Source of the DNA: Gemmatimonadota bacterium
GTDB lineage: Bacteria; Gemmatimonadota; Gemmatimonadetes; Longimicrobiales; Gaopeijiaceae
Direction: 5' to 3'
Length of the DNA stretch: 64,000 nt
NCBI GenBank assembly: GCA_030428885.1
Contig: JAUIEJ010000003.1
Coordinates: forward strand, 1 to 64,000
In this document: positions 1 through 9,682 of the stretch, piece by piece
Position numbering within the stretch: the first letter of the stretch is position 1
Layout: each line of letters begins with the position of its first letter
The notes under the pieces: model-generated
Told to the model about the DNA's origin: nothing
Database searches by the model: none
What the model saw: only the letters and a program-made list of their open reading frames with translations
Position numbers and translations under genes: made by a program

Positions 1-320
<320 letters not shown>

Positions 321-354
321 CCTCCCGGTCCCTGACCGAAGGACAGAAACGGAT

Positions 355-663
355 ATGGCCGACAGGATTCGGATTCGACTGAAGGCGTTCGATCACTGGA
401 TCGTGGATCAAACCGCGTCCGACATCGTTCGAACGGCTCAGAAGACGGGGGCGAGCGTGCGGGGACCCATCCCGCTGCCCACCCGCCGCCAGCGGTGGAC
501 CGTGCTCCGGTCGCCCCACATCGACAAGAAGAGTCGGGAGCAGTTCGAGCTGCGGACGCACAAGCGCCTCATCGACATCGTGGACAGCCGTCCGCAGACG
601 ATCGACGCGCTGACGAAGCTGGACCTTCCCGCCGGCGTGGACGTCGAGATCAAGGTCGATTGA
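355..663 (+). CDS. rpsJ: 30S ribosomal protein S10
   Basis: Small-subunit head protein of 102 residues, the usual family length; it doubles as NusE in transcription antitermination. The N-terminus [14 protein letters not shown] and the central loop [20 protein letters not shown] match the family closely. A purine-rich AAGGA stretch lies about 10 bases before the ATG. It is the first gene of the S10-type run and is followed by rplC after two bases. Confidence 0.98.
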   Translation: MADRIRIRLKAFDHWIVDQTASDIVRTAQKTGASVRGPIPLPTRRQRWTVLRSPHIDKKSREQFELRTHKRLIDIVDSRPQTIDALTKLDLPAGVDVEIKVD

Positions 664-665
664 CG

Positions 666-1280
666 ATGGCCGGAATCATTGGACGAAAGGTCGGAATGAC
701 CCGCGTTTTCGACGAGAACGGGCGGCAGGTGCCCGTGACCGTCGTGGAGGCCGGTCCCTGTCCGATCACGCAGATCAAGACCGACGAGACCGACGGCTAC
801 CAGGCCGTGCAGGTCGGGTTCGGTACGAAGAAGGCGAAGCGGGCCCCCCGGGCCGAGGTCGGCCATGCCGCTCGGGCCGGTGTCGAGGGCGCTCCTCGCA
901 TCGTGCGGGAGATCCCGGCGAACGGGGAAGCCTACGAACTGGGCCAGACCCTCACGGTCGAGCAGTTCGAGGCCGGAGACCGGGTGAAGGTGACCGGCAC
1001 GTCGAAGGGCCGCGGCTTCCAGGGCGTCGTGAAGCGCCATGGATTCGCCGGCCGCCCCGGCGGACACGGACATCCCATGTCCCGGAACCCCGGATCCCTC
1101 GGGCCCGGTACGGACCCCTCCCGGGTGATCAAGGGCAAGAAGTTGCCCGGTCAGATGGGAGGAGCCCGGACCACGATCCGGAACCTGACGGTGGTCAGGG
1201 TCGACGGCGAGCGGAATCTGCTCTTCATCAAGGGCGGTCTCCCCGGCTCGCGTGACAGTTACGTCCTCATCACGAAGTGA
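666..1280 (+). CDS. rplC: 50S ribosomal protein L3
   Basis: Large-subunit protein of 204 residues that binds 23S rRNA early in assembly. The ATG at 666 gives the expected start [15 protein letters not shown]; the frame is open further upstream but that part is unrelated sequence overlapping rpsJ. The conserved segment TSKGRGFQG is at about residues 112-120 and the loop PGQMGG at about 161-166. That loop carries the glutamine methylated by PrmB in other bacteria. Confidence 0.97.
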   Translation: MAGIIGRKVGMTRVFDENGRQVPVTVVEAGPCPITQIKTDETDGYQAVQVGFGTKKAKRAPRAEVGHAARAGVEGAPRIVREIPANGEAYELGQTLTVEQFEAGDRVKVTGTSKGRGFQGVVKRHGFAGRPGGHGHPMSRNPGSLGPGTDPSRVIKGKKLPGQMGGARTTIRNLTVVRVDGERNLLFIKGGLPGSRDSYVLITK

Positions 1281-1283
1281 CCG

Positions 1284-2057
1284 ATGTTCAAGGCGCGCTA
1301 CTACAAGACTGACGGCAAGAAGGGGAGGGCCCGGGCACTTCCGGACTCCCTCTTCGACGGCGTCGTGAACGAGCCGGTCCTGCACCAGGTGGTGAAGGCC
1401 TATCTCGCCAACCAGCGGCAGGGCACGGCGGCGGCGAAGAATCGCGCGGCCGTGCGCGGCGGAAGCCGGAAGCCCTGGCGGCAGAAGGGAACCGGCCGGG
1501 CCCGTCAGGGCACCATCCGGGCCGCCCAGTGGACCGGCGGTGGTCGGGCATTCCCCCCGATTCCCCATTCCTGGCGGCAGAAGCTTCCCCGGAAGGTGAA
1601 GGCGCTGGCCCGTCGGTCGGCGTTCAACGCCCGGGCCGAAGACGAGCGGGTGGTGCTCATCGACGGATTCTCCATCGAGACGCCCAGGACCGCCGTGATC
1701 CGGGACTACCTCGCCTCCATCGAATTGGGGGGCCGGAAGGTCCTGGTCCTGACCCACGGGCTGAAGGATTCGGTCTACCTGTCCGCCCGGAACCTCCCCG
1801 AGGTGGAAGTCCGGGCCTTCGGCACCGAGTCGGTCTACGACATTCTCTGGGCCGACACCGTGGTCATCGAGCGGGAGGCCATGGATGCCCTGGAGGCCGA
1901 GGCTCCCGCCGAGGCCGTGGCCGAGACCGAGGTGGTGGACGCCGAGCCCGAGGCTGTGGAGGCCGAAGCGGCGCCGGAGGAGGCCGAGAGCGAGTCCGAG
2001 GCCGCCGCCCACGAGGCGGAGTCGGCCGAGGCCACCGAGGAGGAAGACGATGCGTGA
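1284..2057 (+). CDS. rplD: 50S ribosomal protein L4 with long acidic C-terminal tail
   Basis: Binds 23S rRNA and lines the peptide exit tunnel; in E. coli it also represses its own S10 operon. Residues 1-200 are a normal L4, with the basic tunnel loop around 50-100 ([19 protein letters not shown]). Residues 201-257 form an extra tail made almost only of Ala, Glu, Asp, Val and Ser with no Lys or Arg. The family is normally near 205 residues. Its stop overlaps the start of rplW by eight bases. The extension is part of the same uninterrupted frame, so it is not an obvious frameshift product. Confidence 0.96.
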   Translation: MFKARYYKTDGKKGRARALPDSLFDGVVNEPVLHQVVKAYLANQRQGTAAAKNRAAVRGGSRKPWRQKGTGRARQGTIRAAQWTGGGRAFPPIPHSWRQKLPRKVKALARRSAFNARAEDERVVLIDGFSIETPRTAVIRDYLASIELGGRKVLVLTHGLKDSVYLSARNLPEVEVRAFGTESVYDILWADTVVIEREAMDALEAEAPAEAVAETEVVDAEPEAVEAEAAPEEAESESEAAAHEAESAEATEEEDDA

Positions 2058-2358
2058 TCCCCGCGAAGTGATCGTGGAGCCGTTGATCACGGAGAAGAGC
2101 GCGCAGGCCATGGAGGAGAACGTCTACACGTTCGTCGTGGCCAAGAACGCCAACAAGATCGAGATCGGCCAGGCGGTGGAAAAGCTGTGGGACGTGAAGG
2201 TGAAGAACGTGCGCACCATGGTGTATGCCGGGAAGGCCCGGCGCGCCATGATGGGTCGCATGAGCCGCACCCGTCACGTCGGACGCCGGCCCTCCTGGAA
2301 GAAGGCCATGGTGACCCTCGCCGAGGGTGATCACATCGAGTTCTACGAGATCGGGTGA
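2050..2358 (+). CDS. rplW: 50S ribosomal protein L23
   Basis: Protein at the exit tunnel rim that in bacteria docks trigger factor and SRP; 102 residues, within the normal range. Start [17 protein letters not shown] carries the family signature near the N-terminus. The ATG at 2050 lies inside the end of rplD (eight-base overlap), which suggests translational coupling. The frame is open further upstream, but that is only the shadow of the Ala/Glu-rich L4 tail. Confidence 0.97.
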   Translation: MRDPREVIVEPLITEKSAQAMEENVYTFVVAKNANKIEIGQAVEKLWDVKVKNVRTMVYAGKARRAMMGRMSRTRHVGRRPSWKKAMVTLAEGDHIEFYEIG

Positions 2359-2369
2359 GGGACTGAACG

Positions 2370-3212
2370 ATGGCGATCAAGAAGTTCAAGCCCATGACGC
2401 CGGGGACCCGGTTCCGCTCCACCGTGGAGAGCACCGAGATCACCCGCCGCGGGCCCGAGAAGTCCCTGGTGGAGTCGCTGAGCAGCTCCGGGGGCCGGAA
2501 CCATCACGGCCGGATCACGATCCGTCGCCGTGGCGGCGGCCACAAGCGGAAGTACCGCCGGATCGACTTCAAGCGGGACAAGTTCGGCGTGCCCGGGCGA
2601 GTGGCCGCCGTGGAGTACGATCCGAACCGGACGGCCAACATCGCCCTGATCCAGTACGCGGACGGTGAGAAGCGCTACATCCTCCACGTTCGGGGTCTCG
2701 AAGTGGGCGCCGAAGTGACGGCCGGTCCCGAGTCGGACATCAAGCCGGGTAACGCCCTTCCGCTGGCCAACATCCCTCTGGGCACCACGGTCCACAACGT
2801 CGAGTTGAAGCCGAAGAAGGGCGCCCAGATGGCCCGCTCCGCGGGGGCGGGGGTCCAGGTGGTGGCGAAGGAGGGCGACTACGTGACTCTCCGCCTCCCC
2901 TCCACCGAGATGCGCCGGGTGCACCGGACCTGCATGGCCACCGTCGGCCAGGTGGGCAACGTGGACCACGAGCTGACCTCGGTGGGCAAGGCCGGGGCCA
3001 TGCGCTGGCGGGGACGCCGGCCCAAGGTCCGCGGTGTGGCCATGAACCCGGTGGATCACCCCCTGGGCGGGGGTGAGGGGCGCACGTCCGGCGGTCGTCC
3101 GCCGGTGTCGCCCTGGGGAACGCCCGACGGGAAGAAGACCCGCCACCGCAAGAAGAAGTCGAACAAGTTCATCGTCCGCGGCCGCAAGCGCGGCAAGTCG
3201 ACGAAGAGCTGA
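2370..3212 (+). CDS. rplB: 50S ribosomal protein L2
   Basis: One of the most conserved large-subunit proteins, needed for subunit association and the peptidyl-transferase region; 280 residues, family-typical. It shows the basic segment [15 protein letters not shown] and, near residue 225, [16 protein letters not shown], which contains the conserved histidine close to the catalytic centre. The C-terminus is strongly basic ([16 protein letters not shown]), as usual. Confidence 0.98.
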   Translation: MAIKKFKPMTPGTRFRSTVESTEITRRGPEKSLVESLSSSGGRNHHGRITIRRRGGGHKRKYRRIDFKRDKFGVPGRVAAVEYDPNRTANIALIQYADGEKRYILHVRGLEVGAEVTAGPESDIKPGNALPLANIPLGTTVHNVELKPKKGAQMARSAGAGVQVVAKEGDYVTLRLPSTEMRRVHRTCMATVGQVGNVDHELTSVGKAGAMRWRGRRPKVRGVAMNPVDHPLGGGEGRTSGGRPPVSPWGTPDGKKTRHRKKKSNKFIVRGRKRGKSTKS

Positions 3213-3239
3213 CGCTCCGGGAACCGAGGACGCAACGAC

Positions 3240-3524
3240 ATGGCGCGCAGCATCAAGAAGGGCCCGTACATCGACGACAAGCTCCTCCTGAAGGTGGAGG
3301 TGATGAACTCGCGGAACGAGAAGAAGGTCGTGAAGACCTGGGCGCGTGCGTCCACCATCTCGCCCGAGTTCATCGGACACACCGTCGCGGTGCACAACGG
3401 CAACAAGTTCATTCCGGTCTACATCACCGAGAACATGGTGGGCCACAAGCTCGGCGAATTCGCTCCGACCCGGCTGTTCCGCGGGCACGGCGGCAAGCTC
3501 GCCGACAAGCGGTCCAAGCGCTGA
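3240..3524 (+). CDS. rpsS: 30S ribosomal protein S19
   Basis: Head protein of the small subunit that forms a pair with S13; 94 residues. The N-terminus [16 protein letters not shown] and the run [23 protein letters not shown] are diagnostic. A GGAACCGAGGA stretch lies before the ATG. It is followed after a short gap by rplV. Confidence 0.98.
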   Translation: MARSIKKGPYIDDKLLLKVEVMNSRNEKKVVKTWARASTISPEFIGHTVAVHNGNKFIPVYITENMVGHKLGEFAPTRLFRGHGGKLADKRSKR

Positions 3525-3547
3525 GCGTGCTGGAGGAGATGAGAGCC

Positions 3548-3901
3548 ATGGAAGCCAGGGCAATCGCGCGCTTCGTGCGGATGAGTCCGCGCAAGGTCCG
3601 CCTGGTCGTCGACCAGATCCGGGGCAAGAGCGTCAATGACGCCTATGCCATTCTGCAGTTCTCCAAGAAGTCCGCTGCCGAGCCGGTGTCGAAGACGCTG
3701 CGCTCCGCCGTGGCCAACGCCCAGAACCGGGCCGAAGACCAGGGTGAAGTGGTGGACGTCGACGAGATGATCGTCCGCGAGGCCTACGTGAACGAGGGCC
3801 CCACGCTGCGCCGCTATCGCGCCGCCGCCATGGGCCGGGCCGCCCCGATCCGCAAGCGTACGAGCCACATCACCGTGGTCGTCGAACACAAGGACGCCTG
3901 A
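3548..3901 (+). CDS. rplV: 50S ribosomal protein L22
   Basis: Exit-tunnel protein of 117 residues with the conserved N-terminal [21 protein letters not shown]. The frame is open from a GTG at 3527 and has an ATG at 3539, but the strong Shine-Dalgarno GGAGGAG at 3532-3538 is too close to 3539 and is spaced nine bases from the ATG at 3548, so 3548 is chosen. The stop TGA shares one base with the rpsC start (TGATG), consistent with reinitiation. Confidence 0.95.
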   Translation: MEARAIARFVRMSPRKVRLVVDQIRGKSVNDAYAILQFSKKSAAEPVSKTLRSAVANAQNRAEDQGEVVDVDEMIVREAYVNEGPTLRRYRAAAMGRAAPIRKRTSHITVVVEHKDA

Positions 3902-4560
3902 TGGGACAGAAGACCCACCCGACCGGGTTCCGCCTGGGCATCGTCAAGGACTGGAAGTCCCGCTGGTACGCCGAGCGCGACTTCCCCCGCCTCCTCATGG
4001 AGGACGAGACGATCCGAAAGTACCTCTTCCGCCGACTGTCCCACGCCGCCCTGGCGGCCGTGGAGATCGAGCGGAAGCCGAGCAAGATCGTCGTGACGAT
4101 CCACACGGCCCGGCCCGGCGTGGTGATCGGAAAGCGCGGCTCGGAGGTGGACAAGCTGCGGGACGAGCTGGCGGTCCTGACGAACAGCGAGATCTCCGTG
4201 AACGTCGAGGAGATCAAGCGACCCGAGATCGACGCCCGGTTGGTGGCCGACAACGTCGCCCACCAGCTCCGGCAGCGGGTTTCGTTCCGGCGCGCCATGA
4301 AGCGGGCCGTGCAGAGCGCCATGCGGGCCGGCGCCGAGGGAATCAAGATCCAGTGCTCCGGCCGTCTGGGCGGAGCCGAGATCGCCCGTACCGAGGGCTA
4401 TAACGAGGGTCGGGTGCCGCTGCACACGCTGCGGGCCGACATCGACTACGCCCAGCTCGATGCCTTCACGACGTACGGCACCATCGGCGTGAAGTGCTGG
4501 ATCTTCAAGGGTGAGGTGGTAGAGGAGCGGCGGGGCCGCACCTATTCCACCGGCGCGTGA
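3901..4560 (+). CDS. rpsC: 30S ribosomal protein S3
   Basis: Lines the mRNA entry tunnel together with S4 and S5; 219 residues. The N-terminus [14 protein letters not shown] is typical, the type-II KH domain shows GVVIGKRG (GxxG loop at about 77-80), and the C-terminal domain contains [12 protein letters not shown]. Translationally coupled to rplV by a one-base overlap. Confidence 0.98.
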   Translation: MGQKTHPTGFRLGIVKDWKSRWYAERDFPRLLMEDETIRKYLFRRLSHAALAAVEIERKPSKIVVTIHTARPGVVIGKRGSEVDKLRDELAVLTNSEISVNVEEIKRPEIDARLVADNVAHQLRQRVSFRRAMKRAVQSAMRAGAEGIKIQCSGRLGGAEIARTEGYNEGRVPLHTLRADIDYAQLDAFTTYGTIGVKCWIFKGEVVEERRGRTYSTGA

Positions 4561-4574
4561 GGGAGGACTGAGCG

Positions 4575-4997
4575 ATGCTGGCGCCGAAGCGAGTAAAGCA
4601 TAGGAAGACGCACAAGGGCCGGATGCGCGGGAAGGCGCACCGGGGCAACCGTGTGTCGTTCGGGGAATACGGCCTCCAGGCCACCGAATGCGGGTGGATT
4701 TCCAACCGGCAGATCGAGGCCGCTCGTGTGGCCATGACCCGTCACATCAAGCGGGGCGGTAAGGTCTGGATCCGGATCTTCCCCGACAAGCCCATCACCC
4801 AGAAGCCCGCCGAGACCCGCATGGGGAAGGGAAAGGGCAACCCGGAGAAGTGGGTGGCGGTGGTGAAGCCGGGGCGGGTGATGTTCGAACTCGAGGGCGT
4901 GCCGGAGGACGTGGCACGCCGGGCCATGGAGCTGGCTTCGGCCAAGCTCCCCCTCAAGACCCGCTTCCTGGTGCGTGAGCGCCAGCTCGGAGCCTGA
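4575..4997 (+). CDS. rplP: 50S ribosomal protein L16
   Basis: Large-subunit protein near the A site, helping position tRNA; 140 residues. Start [19 protein letters not shown] and the central [24 protein letters not shown] are clear family signatures, and [13 protein letters not shown] follows as expected. A GGGAGGA stretch 11 bases upstream serves as ribosome-binding site. Fourteen bases separate it from rpsC. Confidence 0.98.
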   Translation: MLAPKRVKHRKTHKGRMRGKAHRGNRVSFGEYGLQATECGWISNRQIEAARVAMTRHIKRGGKVWIRIFPDKPITQKPAETRMGKGKGNPEKWVAVVKPGRVMFELEGVPEDVARRAMELASAKLPLKTRFLVRERQLGA

Positions 4998-5005
4998 CGG
5001 AGAGT

Positions 5006-5209
5006 ATGATGAAGGCGGACGAGATTCGGGACTGGGAGAATTCGGAGATCGAAGCCCGGCTCGGGGAGCTCAAGGAGGAGCGGTTCCGGCTGCGCTTCCG
5101 GAACGCGACCATGGAGCTGGAGAATCCCCGGATTCTCCGGCAGATCAAGCGGGACATCGCACGGCTGAAGACCATTCTCCGCGAGCGTGAGCTCGCGGGC
5201 AACGACTGA
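5006..5209 (+). CDS. rpmC: 50S ribosomal protein L29
   Basis: Small helical protein near the exit tunnel, 67 residues. It shows the normal two-helix pattern, with the [37 protein letters not shown] portion split by the conserved NP turn. Two ATG codons are adjacent (5006 and 5009) and either could start; the first is reported. It is in the standard L16-L29-S17 order. Confidence 0.95.
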   Translation: MMKADEIRDWENSEIEARLGELKEERFRLRFRNATMELENPRILRQIKRDIARLKTILRERELAGND

Positions 5210-5220
5210 TCGAGCGGCAC

Positions 5221-5508
5221 ATGGCTGACACCCAGGACCAGACCGAGGTCACCGAGACCCGTGCCCGCCGCAAGGTGCGTATGGGCGTCGTGACCAGCGA
5301 CAAGCAGGACAAGACCGTCACCGTGAGCGTGGAACGGCGGTTTCCGCATCCCCTGTACGGAAAGCAGGTGAAGCGGACCAAGAAGTACCACGCCCACGAC
5401 GAGAACAATGAATACCAGGTGGGCGACACCGTGCGGATCGTGGAGACCCGCCCGCTGTCCAAGACCAAGCGCTGGCGGGTGGTCGAGCTCATCGAGCGGC
5501 CCGCGTGA
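5221..5508 (+). CDS. rpsQ: 30S ribosomal protein S17
   Basis: Primary 16S-binding protein, 95 residues, with an OB fold. The conserved core begins at about residue 18 ([21 protein letters not shown]) and continues through [19 protein letters not shown] and [18 protein letters not shown]. The first 15 or so residues ([15 protein letters not shown]) are an acidic, poorly conserved extension compared with the usual 80-85 residues. RBS and spacing fit the ATG at 5221. Confidence 0.97.
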   Translation: MADTQDQTEVTETRARRKVRMGVVTSDKQDKTVTVSVERRFPHPLYGKQVKRTKKYHAHDENNEYQVGDTVRIVETRPLSKTKRWRVVELIERPA

Positions 5509-5521
5509 TCGGAGAAGGGAC

Positions 5522-5890
5522 ATGATCCAGCAAGAATCCGTGGTCCGCATCGCGGACAACAGCGGCGCGAAGGCGGCCCTGTGCATTCGTGTGCTCGGCG
5601 GCTCGAAGCGGCGATACGCCCGCGTGGGCGACGTCATCGTGGCCACGGTCAAGGATGCCATTCCCAACGCCGCCGTGAAGAAGGGCGACGTGGTGAAGGC
5701 CGTGATCGTTCGCACGAGCAAGGAGATGCGGCGGCGCGACGGGACCTACATCCGGTTCGACGACAACGCCGCGGTCATCCTGAACCCCAACGGCGAGCCC
5801 CGGGGCACGCGCATCTTCGGGCCCGTGGGCCGGGAGCTGCGTGAGAAGCGGTACATGAAGATCGTCTCGCTGGCTCCCGAGGTCCTCTGA
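5522..5890 (+). CDS. rplN: 50S ribosomal protein L14
   Basis: Subunit-interface protein that pairs with L19; 122 residues, exactly family-typical. Start [17 protein letters not shown] is the classic L14 N-terminus, and [30 protein letters not shown] the classic C-terminal half. The frame runs open upstream into rpsQ, but that part is a shadow. A GGAGAAGG ribosome-binding site lies before the ATG. Confidence 0.98.
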   Translation: MIQQESVVRIADNSGAKAALCIRVLGGSKRRYARVGDVIVATVKDAIPNAAVKKGDVVKAVIVRTSKEMRRRDGTYIRFDDNAAVILNPNGEPRGTRIFGPVGRELREKRYMKIVSLAPEVL

Positions 5891-5892
5891 TT

Positions 5893-6249
5893 ATGAAGCA
5901 CAAGACCGGCGCCGGTGCGCGGCGCAAGATGAAGATCGGCCGAGGAGACCGGGTACGGGTCATTCGCGGCAACCATCGGGACCAGGAGGGCACCGTCCTC
6001 CGGGTTCTCTCCGACAAGGAGTCGGTGGTGGTGGAGGGCGTCAACATGCGCAAGCGGCACATGCGGCCGTCCCAGGCGAATCCCGATGGGGGAATCGTCA
6101 GCATGGAGGCCCCCATCCACATCTCCAACGTCATGCTGGTGGATCCGGCCTCGGGTGAGCCGAGCCGGGTGCGCACGCGGGTGGAGAGCGACGGCACGAA
6201 GGAGCGCATCGCCGTCAAGTCCGGCAACCCGATCCCCCGGGCGCACTGA
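5893..6249 (+). CDS. rplX: 50S ribosomal protein L24
   Basis: Assembly-initiator protein of the large subunit with a KOW motif. The core starts at KIGRGDRVRVIRGNHRDQEGTVL and includes VEGVNMRKRHMRPSQ. The ATG at 5893 gives 118 residues and has GAGGT about nine bases upstream. The in-frame ATG at 5929 would give 106 residues, nearer the family average, but has no visible ribosome-binding site, so the first is preferred with some doubt. It is followed by an unusually long, structured 100-base gap before rplE. Confidence 0.93.
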   Translation: MKHKTGAGARRKMKIGRGDRVRVIRGNHRDQEGTVLRVLSDKESVVVEGVNMRKRHMRPSQANPDGGIVSMEAPIHISNVMLVDPASGEPSRVRTRVESDGTKERIAVKSGNPIPRAH

Positions 6250-6252
6250 GCC

Positions 6253-6337
6253 CGGCCTTCGGGGCCGAAGCGCGCGAACGTGGACGTGAGGCGTCCGTCC
6301 ACGCGACCGACACACTGAACGCGGGCCCGGTGCCCGC
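6253..6337 (+). promoter_or_regulatory. Three successive hairpins in the rplX-rplE gap (possible S8-type control site)
   Basis: The 100 bases before rplE hold three inverted repeats: CGGCC/GGCCG at 6253-6257 and 6263-6267; GTGGACG/CGTCCAC at 6280-6286 and 6296-6302; and GCGGGC/GCCCGC at 6321-6326 and 6332-6337. The last ends 12 bases before the rplE ATG. In E. coli, S8 represses the spc operon at the rplE start, so this is the equivalent place. Whether this RNA binds S8 is an inference from position only. Confidence 0.4.
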
Positions 6338-6349
6338 GAACCGAGAGCC

Positions 6350-6931
6350 ATGGAAGCGACACCTAGACTGCTGACGCACTACCACGAGCACGTGCGGCCG
6401 AGGATGACGGAGATCTTCGGGTTCGAGAACCCGAACCAGGTCCCGTCCATCACGAAGGTGAAGGTCAACGTGGGCGTGGGTGAAGCGAGCAAGAACCAGA
6501 AGCTCCTCGAGTCCATTCTCGAGGAGCTGGGGATGATCACCGGTCAGAAGGCCCTGGTCACCCGGGCCCGGAAGTCCATCTCGAACTTCGGACTCCGTGA
6601 GGGCATGCCCGTGGGTGCGGCCGTGACCCTGCGGAAGCGCCGGATGTACGAGTTCCTGGACCGACTCGTCTCGGTGGCGATTCCCCGGATCCGGGACTTC
6701 CGGGGACTGAGCACCCGTTCCTTCGACGGCCGCGGCAATTACACCATGGGCGTGAAGGAACAGATCATCTTCCCCGAGATCAATTACGACCGGGTGAACC
6801 GGATCCACGGGATGGACATCTCCGTGGTGACGAACACGGACAAGGACGACGAGGCGCTGGCGCTGCTCCGGGAGATGGGTTTCCCGTTCCGTGGCGAGGA
6901 GCCGGTCATCATCGGAGCGAACGGCAAGTGA
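6350..6931 (+). CDS. rplE: 50S ribosomal protein L5
   Basis: 5S rRNA-binding protein of the central protuberance; 193 residues (family about 180, here with a few extra N-terminal residues). Signatures are VPSITKVKVNVGVGEASKN, the segment GQKALVTRARKSISNFGLREGMPVG, and the ending GFPF. The ATG at 6350 follows the only large structured gap inside the spc part of the cluster. No strong Shine-Dalgarno is visible (only CCGAGAG), so the upstream hairpins could influence initiation. Confidence 0.97.
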   Translation: MEATPRLLTHYHEHVRPRMTEIFGFENPNQVPSITKVKVNVGVGEASKNQKLLESILEELGMITGQKALVTRARKSISNFGLREGMPVGAAVTLRKRRMYEFLDRLVSVAIPRIRDFRGLSTRSFDGRGNYTMGVKEQIIFPEINYDRVNRIHGMDISVVTNTDKDDEALALLREMGFPFRGEEPVIIGANGK

Positions 6932-6972
6932 TCGCCGTGTATATCCAGCATCATCGACAGGTGGGGGCTTGA

Positions 6973-7158
6973 ATGGCCAGGAAGGCGCTGATCGAACGCC
7001 AGAAGGGCAAGCAGAAGTTCCAGGTACGGCACCGGAACCGCTGTCAGCGGTGCGGTCGTCCCCGGGCGTTCATCCGGAAGTTCGGAATCTGCCGGGTCTG
7101 TTTCCGCGAGATGGCACTTCGCGGTGAGATCCCCGGCGTTCGAAAGTCCAGTTGGTAA
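6973..7158 (+). CDS. rpsN: 30S ribosomal protein S14, zinc-binding type
   Basis: Short S14 of 61 residues. Cysteines at about 24, 27, 40 and 43 (CQRCG and CRVCF) form the zinc site, so this is the C+ form and not the longer zinc-free paralogue. Start [16 protein letters not shown] is typical, preceded by GGTGGGGG. It lies in the standard place between L5 and S8. Confidence 0.97.
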   Translation: MARKALIERQKGKQKFQVRHRNRCQRCGRPRAFIRKFGICRVCFREMALRGEIPGVRKSSW

Positions 7159-7170
7159 GGCGAAACGACC

Positions 7171-7563
7171 ATGATGACTGATCCCATCGCGGACATGCTC
7201 ACGCGGATCCGGAACGCCGGCACGGCGGGCCACCGCTGGGCCGACATGCCCGTGTCGAAGCTGAAGGTCGAGGTCGCGAAGCTGCTCAAGGAGCAGGCCT
7301 TCGTCTTCGACTACAAGGTTCTGGACGACGGGAAGCACGGCGTGCTTCGCGTCTACCTCAAGTATCACGACGGGGCGCCGGTGATCCGGCACCTCGAGCG
7401 CGTGTCGCGTCCCGGCCGCCGGCACTACGTGGGAGCGTCCGACGTTCCCTCGGTCCGGAACGGTCTCGGCATGGCCATCCTCTCGACGTCGCGGGGACTT
7501 CTGTCCGATCGCGGCGCTCGTCAGGAAGGCGTCGGGGGCGAGCTCATGGCGCTGGTCTGGTAA
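7171..7563 (+). CDS. rpsH: 30S ribosomal protein S8
   Basis: Central 16S-binding protein of 130 residues; in E. coli it represses the spc operon. N-terminus MMTDPIADMLTRIRNAG and the C-terminal NGLGMAILSTSRGLLSDRGAR are diagnostic. Two ATG codons are adjacent (7171, 7174). The structured gap upstream of rplE makes autoregulation by this protein worth testing. Confidence 0.97.
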   Translation: MMTDPIADMLTRIRNAGTAGHRWADMPVSKLKVEVAKLLKEQAFVFDYKVLDDGKHGVLRVYLKYHDGAPVIRHLERVSRPGRRHYVGASDVPSVRNGLGMAILSTSRGLLSDRGARQEGVGGELMALVW

Positions 7564-7577
7564 GGGAGCCGCAGACG

Positions 7578-8117
7578 ATGTCTCGAATCGGAAAACAGCC
7601 CGTGGCGGTGCCGAAGGGAGTCGACGTGGCTCTCGACGGCCAGGTGCTCCGGGTCAAGGGCTCGAACGGTGAGCTCACCCTCGACGTGCACGCCGAGATG
7701 GGGGTGGAGATCGACGACGGGGAGATCCGCGTGACGCGGCCCTCCGACGCCGGTCGCCACAAGGCCCTGCACGGCCTGACCCGGTCTCTCGTCGCCAACA
7801 TGGTGGAGGGTGTGACCGAAGGCTTCAGCCGCACCCTCGAGATCGTGGGCGTGGGGTACAAGGCCGAGGTGAAGGGGAAGTCCCTCGTCATGGCTCTGGG
7901 GTTCTCCCATCCGGTGAACTTCGATCCGCCCGAGGGCGTCACCATCGAAACCCCCAACCAGACCACGGTCGTGGTGAAGGGGGCCGACAAGCAGGCCGTG
8001 GGGCAGGTGGCTGCGGTGATCCGCGGCTTCCGTCCGCCCGAGCCCTACAAGGGCAAGGGCGTGCGCTACCAGGGTGAACAGATCCGCCGCAAGGCCGGAA
8101 AGACGGCAGGGGCCTGA
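7578..8117 (+). CDS. rplF: 50S ribosomal protein L6
   Basis: Two-domain protein near the factor-binding site, 179 residues. Start [17 protein letters not shown] and the end of domain 2 with [22 protein letters not shown] are classic. The conserved linker [21 protein letters not shown] is present. AGGGAG lies 9 bases before the ATG. Confidence 0.98.
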   Translation: MSRIGKQPVAVPKGVDVALDGQVLRVKGSNGELTLDVHAEMGVEIDDGEIRVTRPSDAGRHKALHGLTRSLVANMVEGVTEGFSRTLEIVGVGYKAEVKGKSLVMALGFSHPVNFDPPEGVTIETPNQTTVVVKGADKQAVGQVAAVIRGFRPPEPYKGKGVRYQGEQIRRKAGKTAGA

Positions 8118-8119
8118 TC

Positions 8120-8506
8120 ATGAGCGTGTTCGCGAAGCAGAAGAAGAGCAGGAGGACGGCCCGGCTGCGGCGGCACCGGAGCATCCGGGACCGCATCTCG
8201 GGAACCGCCGAGCGGCCCCGTCTGGTGGTCTACCGGTCTCTCAAGAACATCGAGGGACAACTGGTCGACGACGAAGCCGGCCGGACGCTGGTGGGGCTCA
8301 GCACCCTCCACCCCGATCTGAAGGACTTCGAGGCCGAGGGGTCCAACCGGAAGGTCGAGCACGCCTTCGCCGCCGGGAAGCTCCTGGCCGAGAAGGCGAA
8401 GGAAGCCGGAGTCGACACCGTGGTCTTCGACCGCGGTGGCTACAAGTATCACGGCCGGGTGAAGGCGTTCGCCGACGGGGCCCGCGAGGGAGGACTGAAG
8501 TTCTGA
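8120..8506 (+). CDS. rplR: 50S ribosomal protein L18
   Basis: 5S rRNA-binding partner of L5; 128 residues. It carries the basic N-terminus ([21 protein letters not shown]), [20 protein letters not shown], and the C-terminal [26 protein letters not shown]. Its stop TGA shares a base with the rpsE start (TGATG). Confidence 0.97.
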   Translation: MSVFAKQKKSRRTARLRRHRSIRDRISGTAERPRLVVYRSLKNIEGQLVDDEAGRTLVGLSTLHPDLKDFEAEGSNRKVEHAFAAGKLLAEKAKEAGVDTVVFDRGGYKYHGRVKAFADGAREGGLKF

Positions 8507-9027
8507 TGGCCAGAGATCGCAAGCAGAGCCGTGACCGGGACAACCTGGTCGAGAACGTGATCCACATCAATCGCGTGGCGAAGGTGGTGAAGGGAGGCCG
8601 TCGGTTCTCCTTCTCCGCTCTCGTGGCCGTGGGTGACCAGAACGGAAAGGTCGGCATCTACCTGGCCAAGGCCAACGAGGTGTCCGAGGCCATCCGGAAG
8701 TCCCTGGATCATGCCCGACGCAACATGGTGGACGTGCCCATCGTCAACGGCACGCTTCCCCACGAGATCCTGGGACAGTGGGGAGCCGGTCAGGTTCTCC
8801 TCCGTCCGGCCGCGCCGGGTACCGGCGTGATCGCGGGGGGCCCGGTTCGGGCCGTCCTCGAGGCCGCCGGGGTCACCGACGTCCTGACCAAGAGCCTGGG
8901 GACCAACAATCCCATCAACGTCGCCCGGGCCACGCTGAACGGCCTCACCCACCTCGTGACGCCAGAGCGGGCCGCGGCGGAGCGCGGTGTGCCGGTGGAG
9001 TCCCTGGGAGTGGTGCGACATGGCTGA
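8506..9027 (+). CDS. rpsE: 30S ribosomal protein S5
   Basis: Decoding-fidelity protein of 173 residues. It shows the N-terminal dsRBD-like domain ([27 protein letters not shown]) and the C-terminal domain with [43 protein letters not shown], shown here by its key runs only. The ATG at 8506 is chosen because the sequence upstream in the frame is unrelated to S5. The end overlaps rpmD by eight bases. Confidence 0.98.
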   Translation: MARDRKQSRDRDNLVENVIHINRVAKVVKGGRRFSFSALVAVGDQNGKVGIYLAKANEVSEAIRKSLDHARRNMVDVPIVNGTLPHEILGQWGAGQVLLRPAAPGTGVIAGGPVRAVLEAAGVTDVLTKSLGTNNPINVARATLNGLTHLVTPERAAAERGVPVESLGVVRHG

Positions 9028-9211
9028 CAAGAAGCTCGAAATCACGCAGGTCCGCAGCGGCATCGGGAGGCAGACGAAGCATCGTCGCACCCTCGAGGCC
9101 CTGGGGATCCGGCGGCACCAGCAGAGTGTAGTCCACGACGACACGCCGGCGATCCGCGGGATGCTCCGGCAGGTGGTTCACCTCGTCTCGGTTCGCGAGA
9201 TCGAGGAGTAA
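9020..9211 (+). CDS. rpmD: 50S ribosomal protein L30
   Basis: Small large-subunit protein, 63 residues, family-typical. Signatures are [27 protein letters not shown] and [20 protein letters not shown]. The ATG at 9020 lies inside the end of rpsE, so translation is probably coupled. L30 is lost in several lineages but is present here. Confidence 0.96.
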   Translation: MADKKLEITQVRSGIGRQTKHRRTLEALGIRRHQQSVVHDDTPAIRGMLRQVVHLVSVREIEE

Positions 9212-9220
9212 GGAGAGATC

Positions 9221-9676
9221 ATGGCGGAATTGCACGAGCTCAGCCCGGCCGACGGATCGCGGCGCGATCGCAAGCGTGTGGGCCGGGGTCCCGGTTCCGG
9301 GACGGGCAAGACGGCAGGGCGGGGGGAGAAGGGCCAGAAGGCTCGTTCCGGGGGTTCGGTCCCGGCGGGCTTCGAGGGTGGCCAGATGCCCCTGCACCGG
9401 CGGATCCCCAAGCGGGGCTTCCACAACTTCAACCGGGTCGAGTACCAGGTGGTCAACGTGAGCCAACTGGAGGGTCTGTCCGGCGACGTGGGCCCCGAGG
9501 CTCTGCGCGCGGCGGGACTCATCCGCTCGCTGCGTCGGCCCGTCAAGGTGCTGGGCAACGGTGACCTATCCTCGGCGGTGAACGTGACGGCGCACGCGTT
9601 CAGCGGCAGCGCCTCCAGGAAGATCGAGGCGGCCGGAGGCTCGGCGACCGTGCTCGGCGCCCAGGACCAGGCGTAA
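9221..9676 (+). CDS. rplO: 50S ribosomal protein L15
   Basis: Late-assembly large-subunit protein, 151 residues. It shows the glycine- and arginine-rich N-terminal part ([27 protein letters not shown] region), then [13 protein letters not shown] and a C-terminal domain ending in [26 protein letters not shown] precedes the ATG. It is followed by secY after six bases. Confidence 0.97.
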   Translation: MAELHELSPADGSRRDRKRVGRGPGSGTGKTAGRGEKGQKARSGGSVPAGFEGGQMPLHRRIPKRGFHNFNRVEYQVVNVSQLEGLSGDVGPEALRAAGLIRSLRRPVKVLGNGDLSSAVNVTAHAFSGSASRKIEAAGGSATVLGAQDQA

Positions 9677-9682
9677 GCCGCG

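Noticed and set aside
438-2111. Minus-strand frame of 557 codons over rpsJ-rplD
   Set aside because: Antisense to three ribosomal protein genes and without recognisable motifs.
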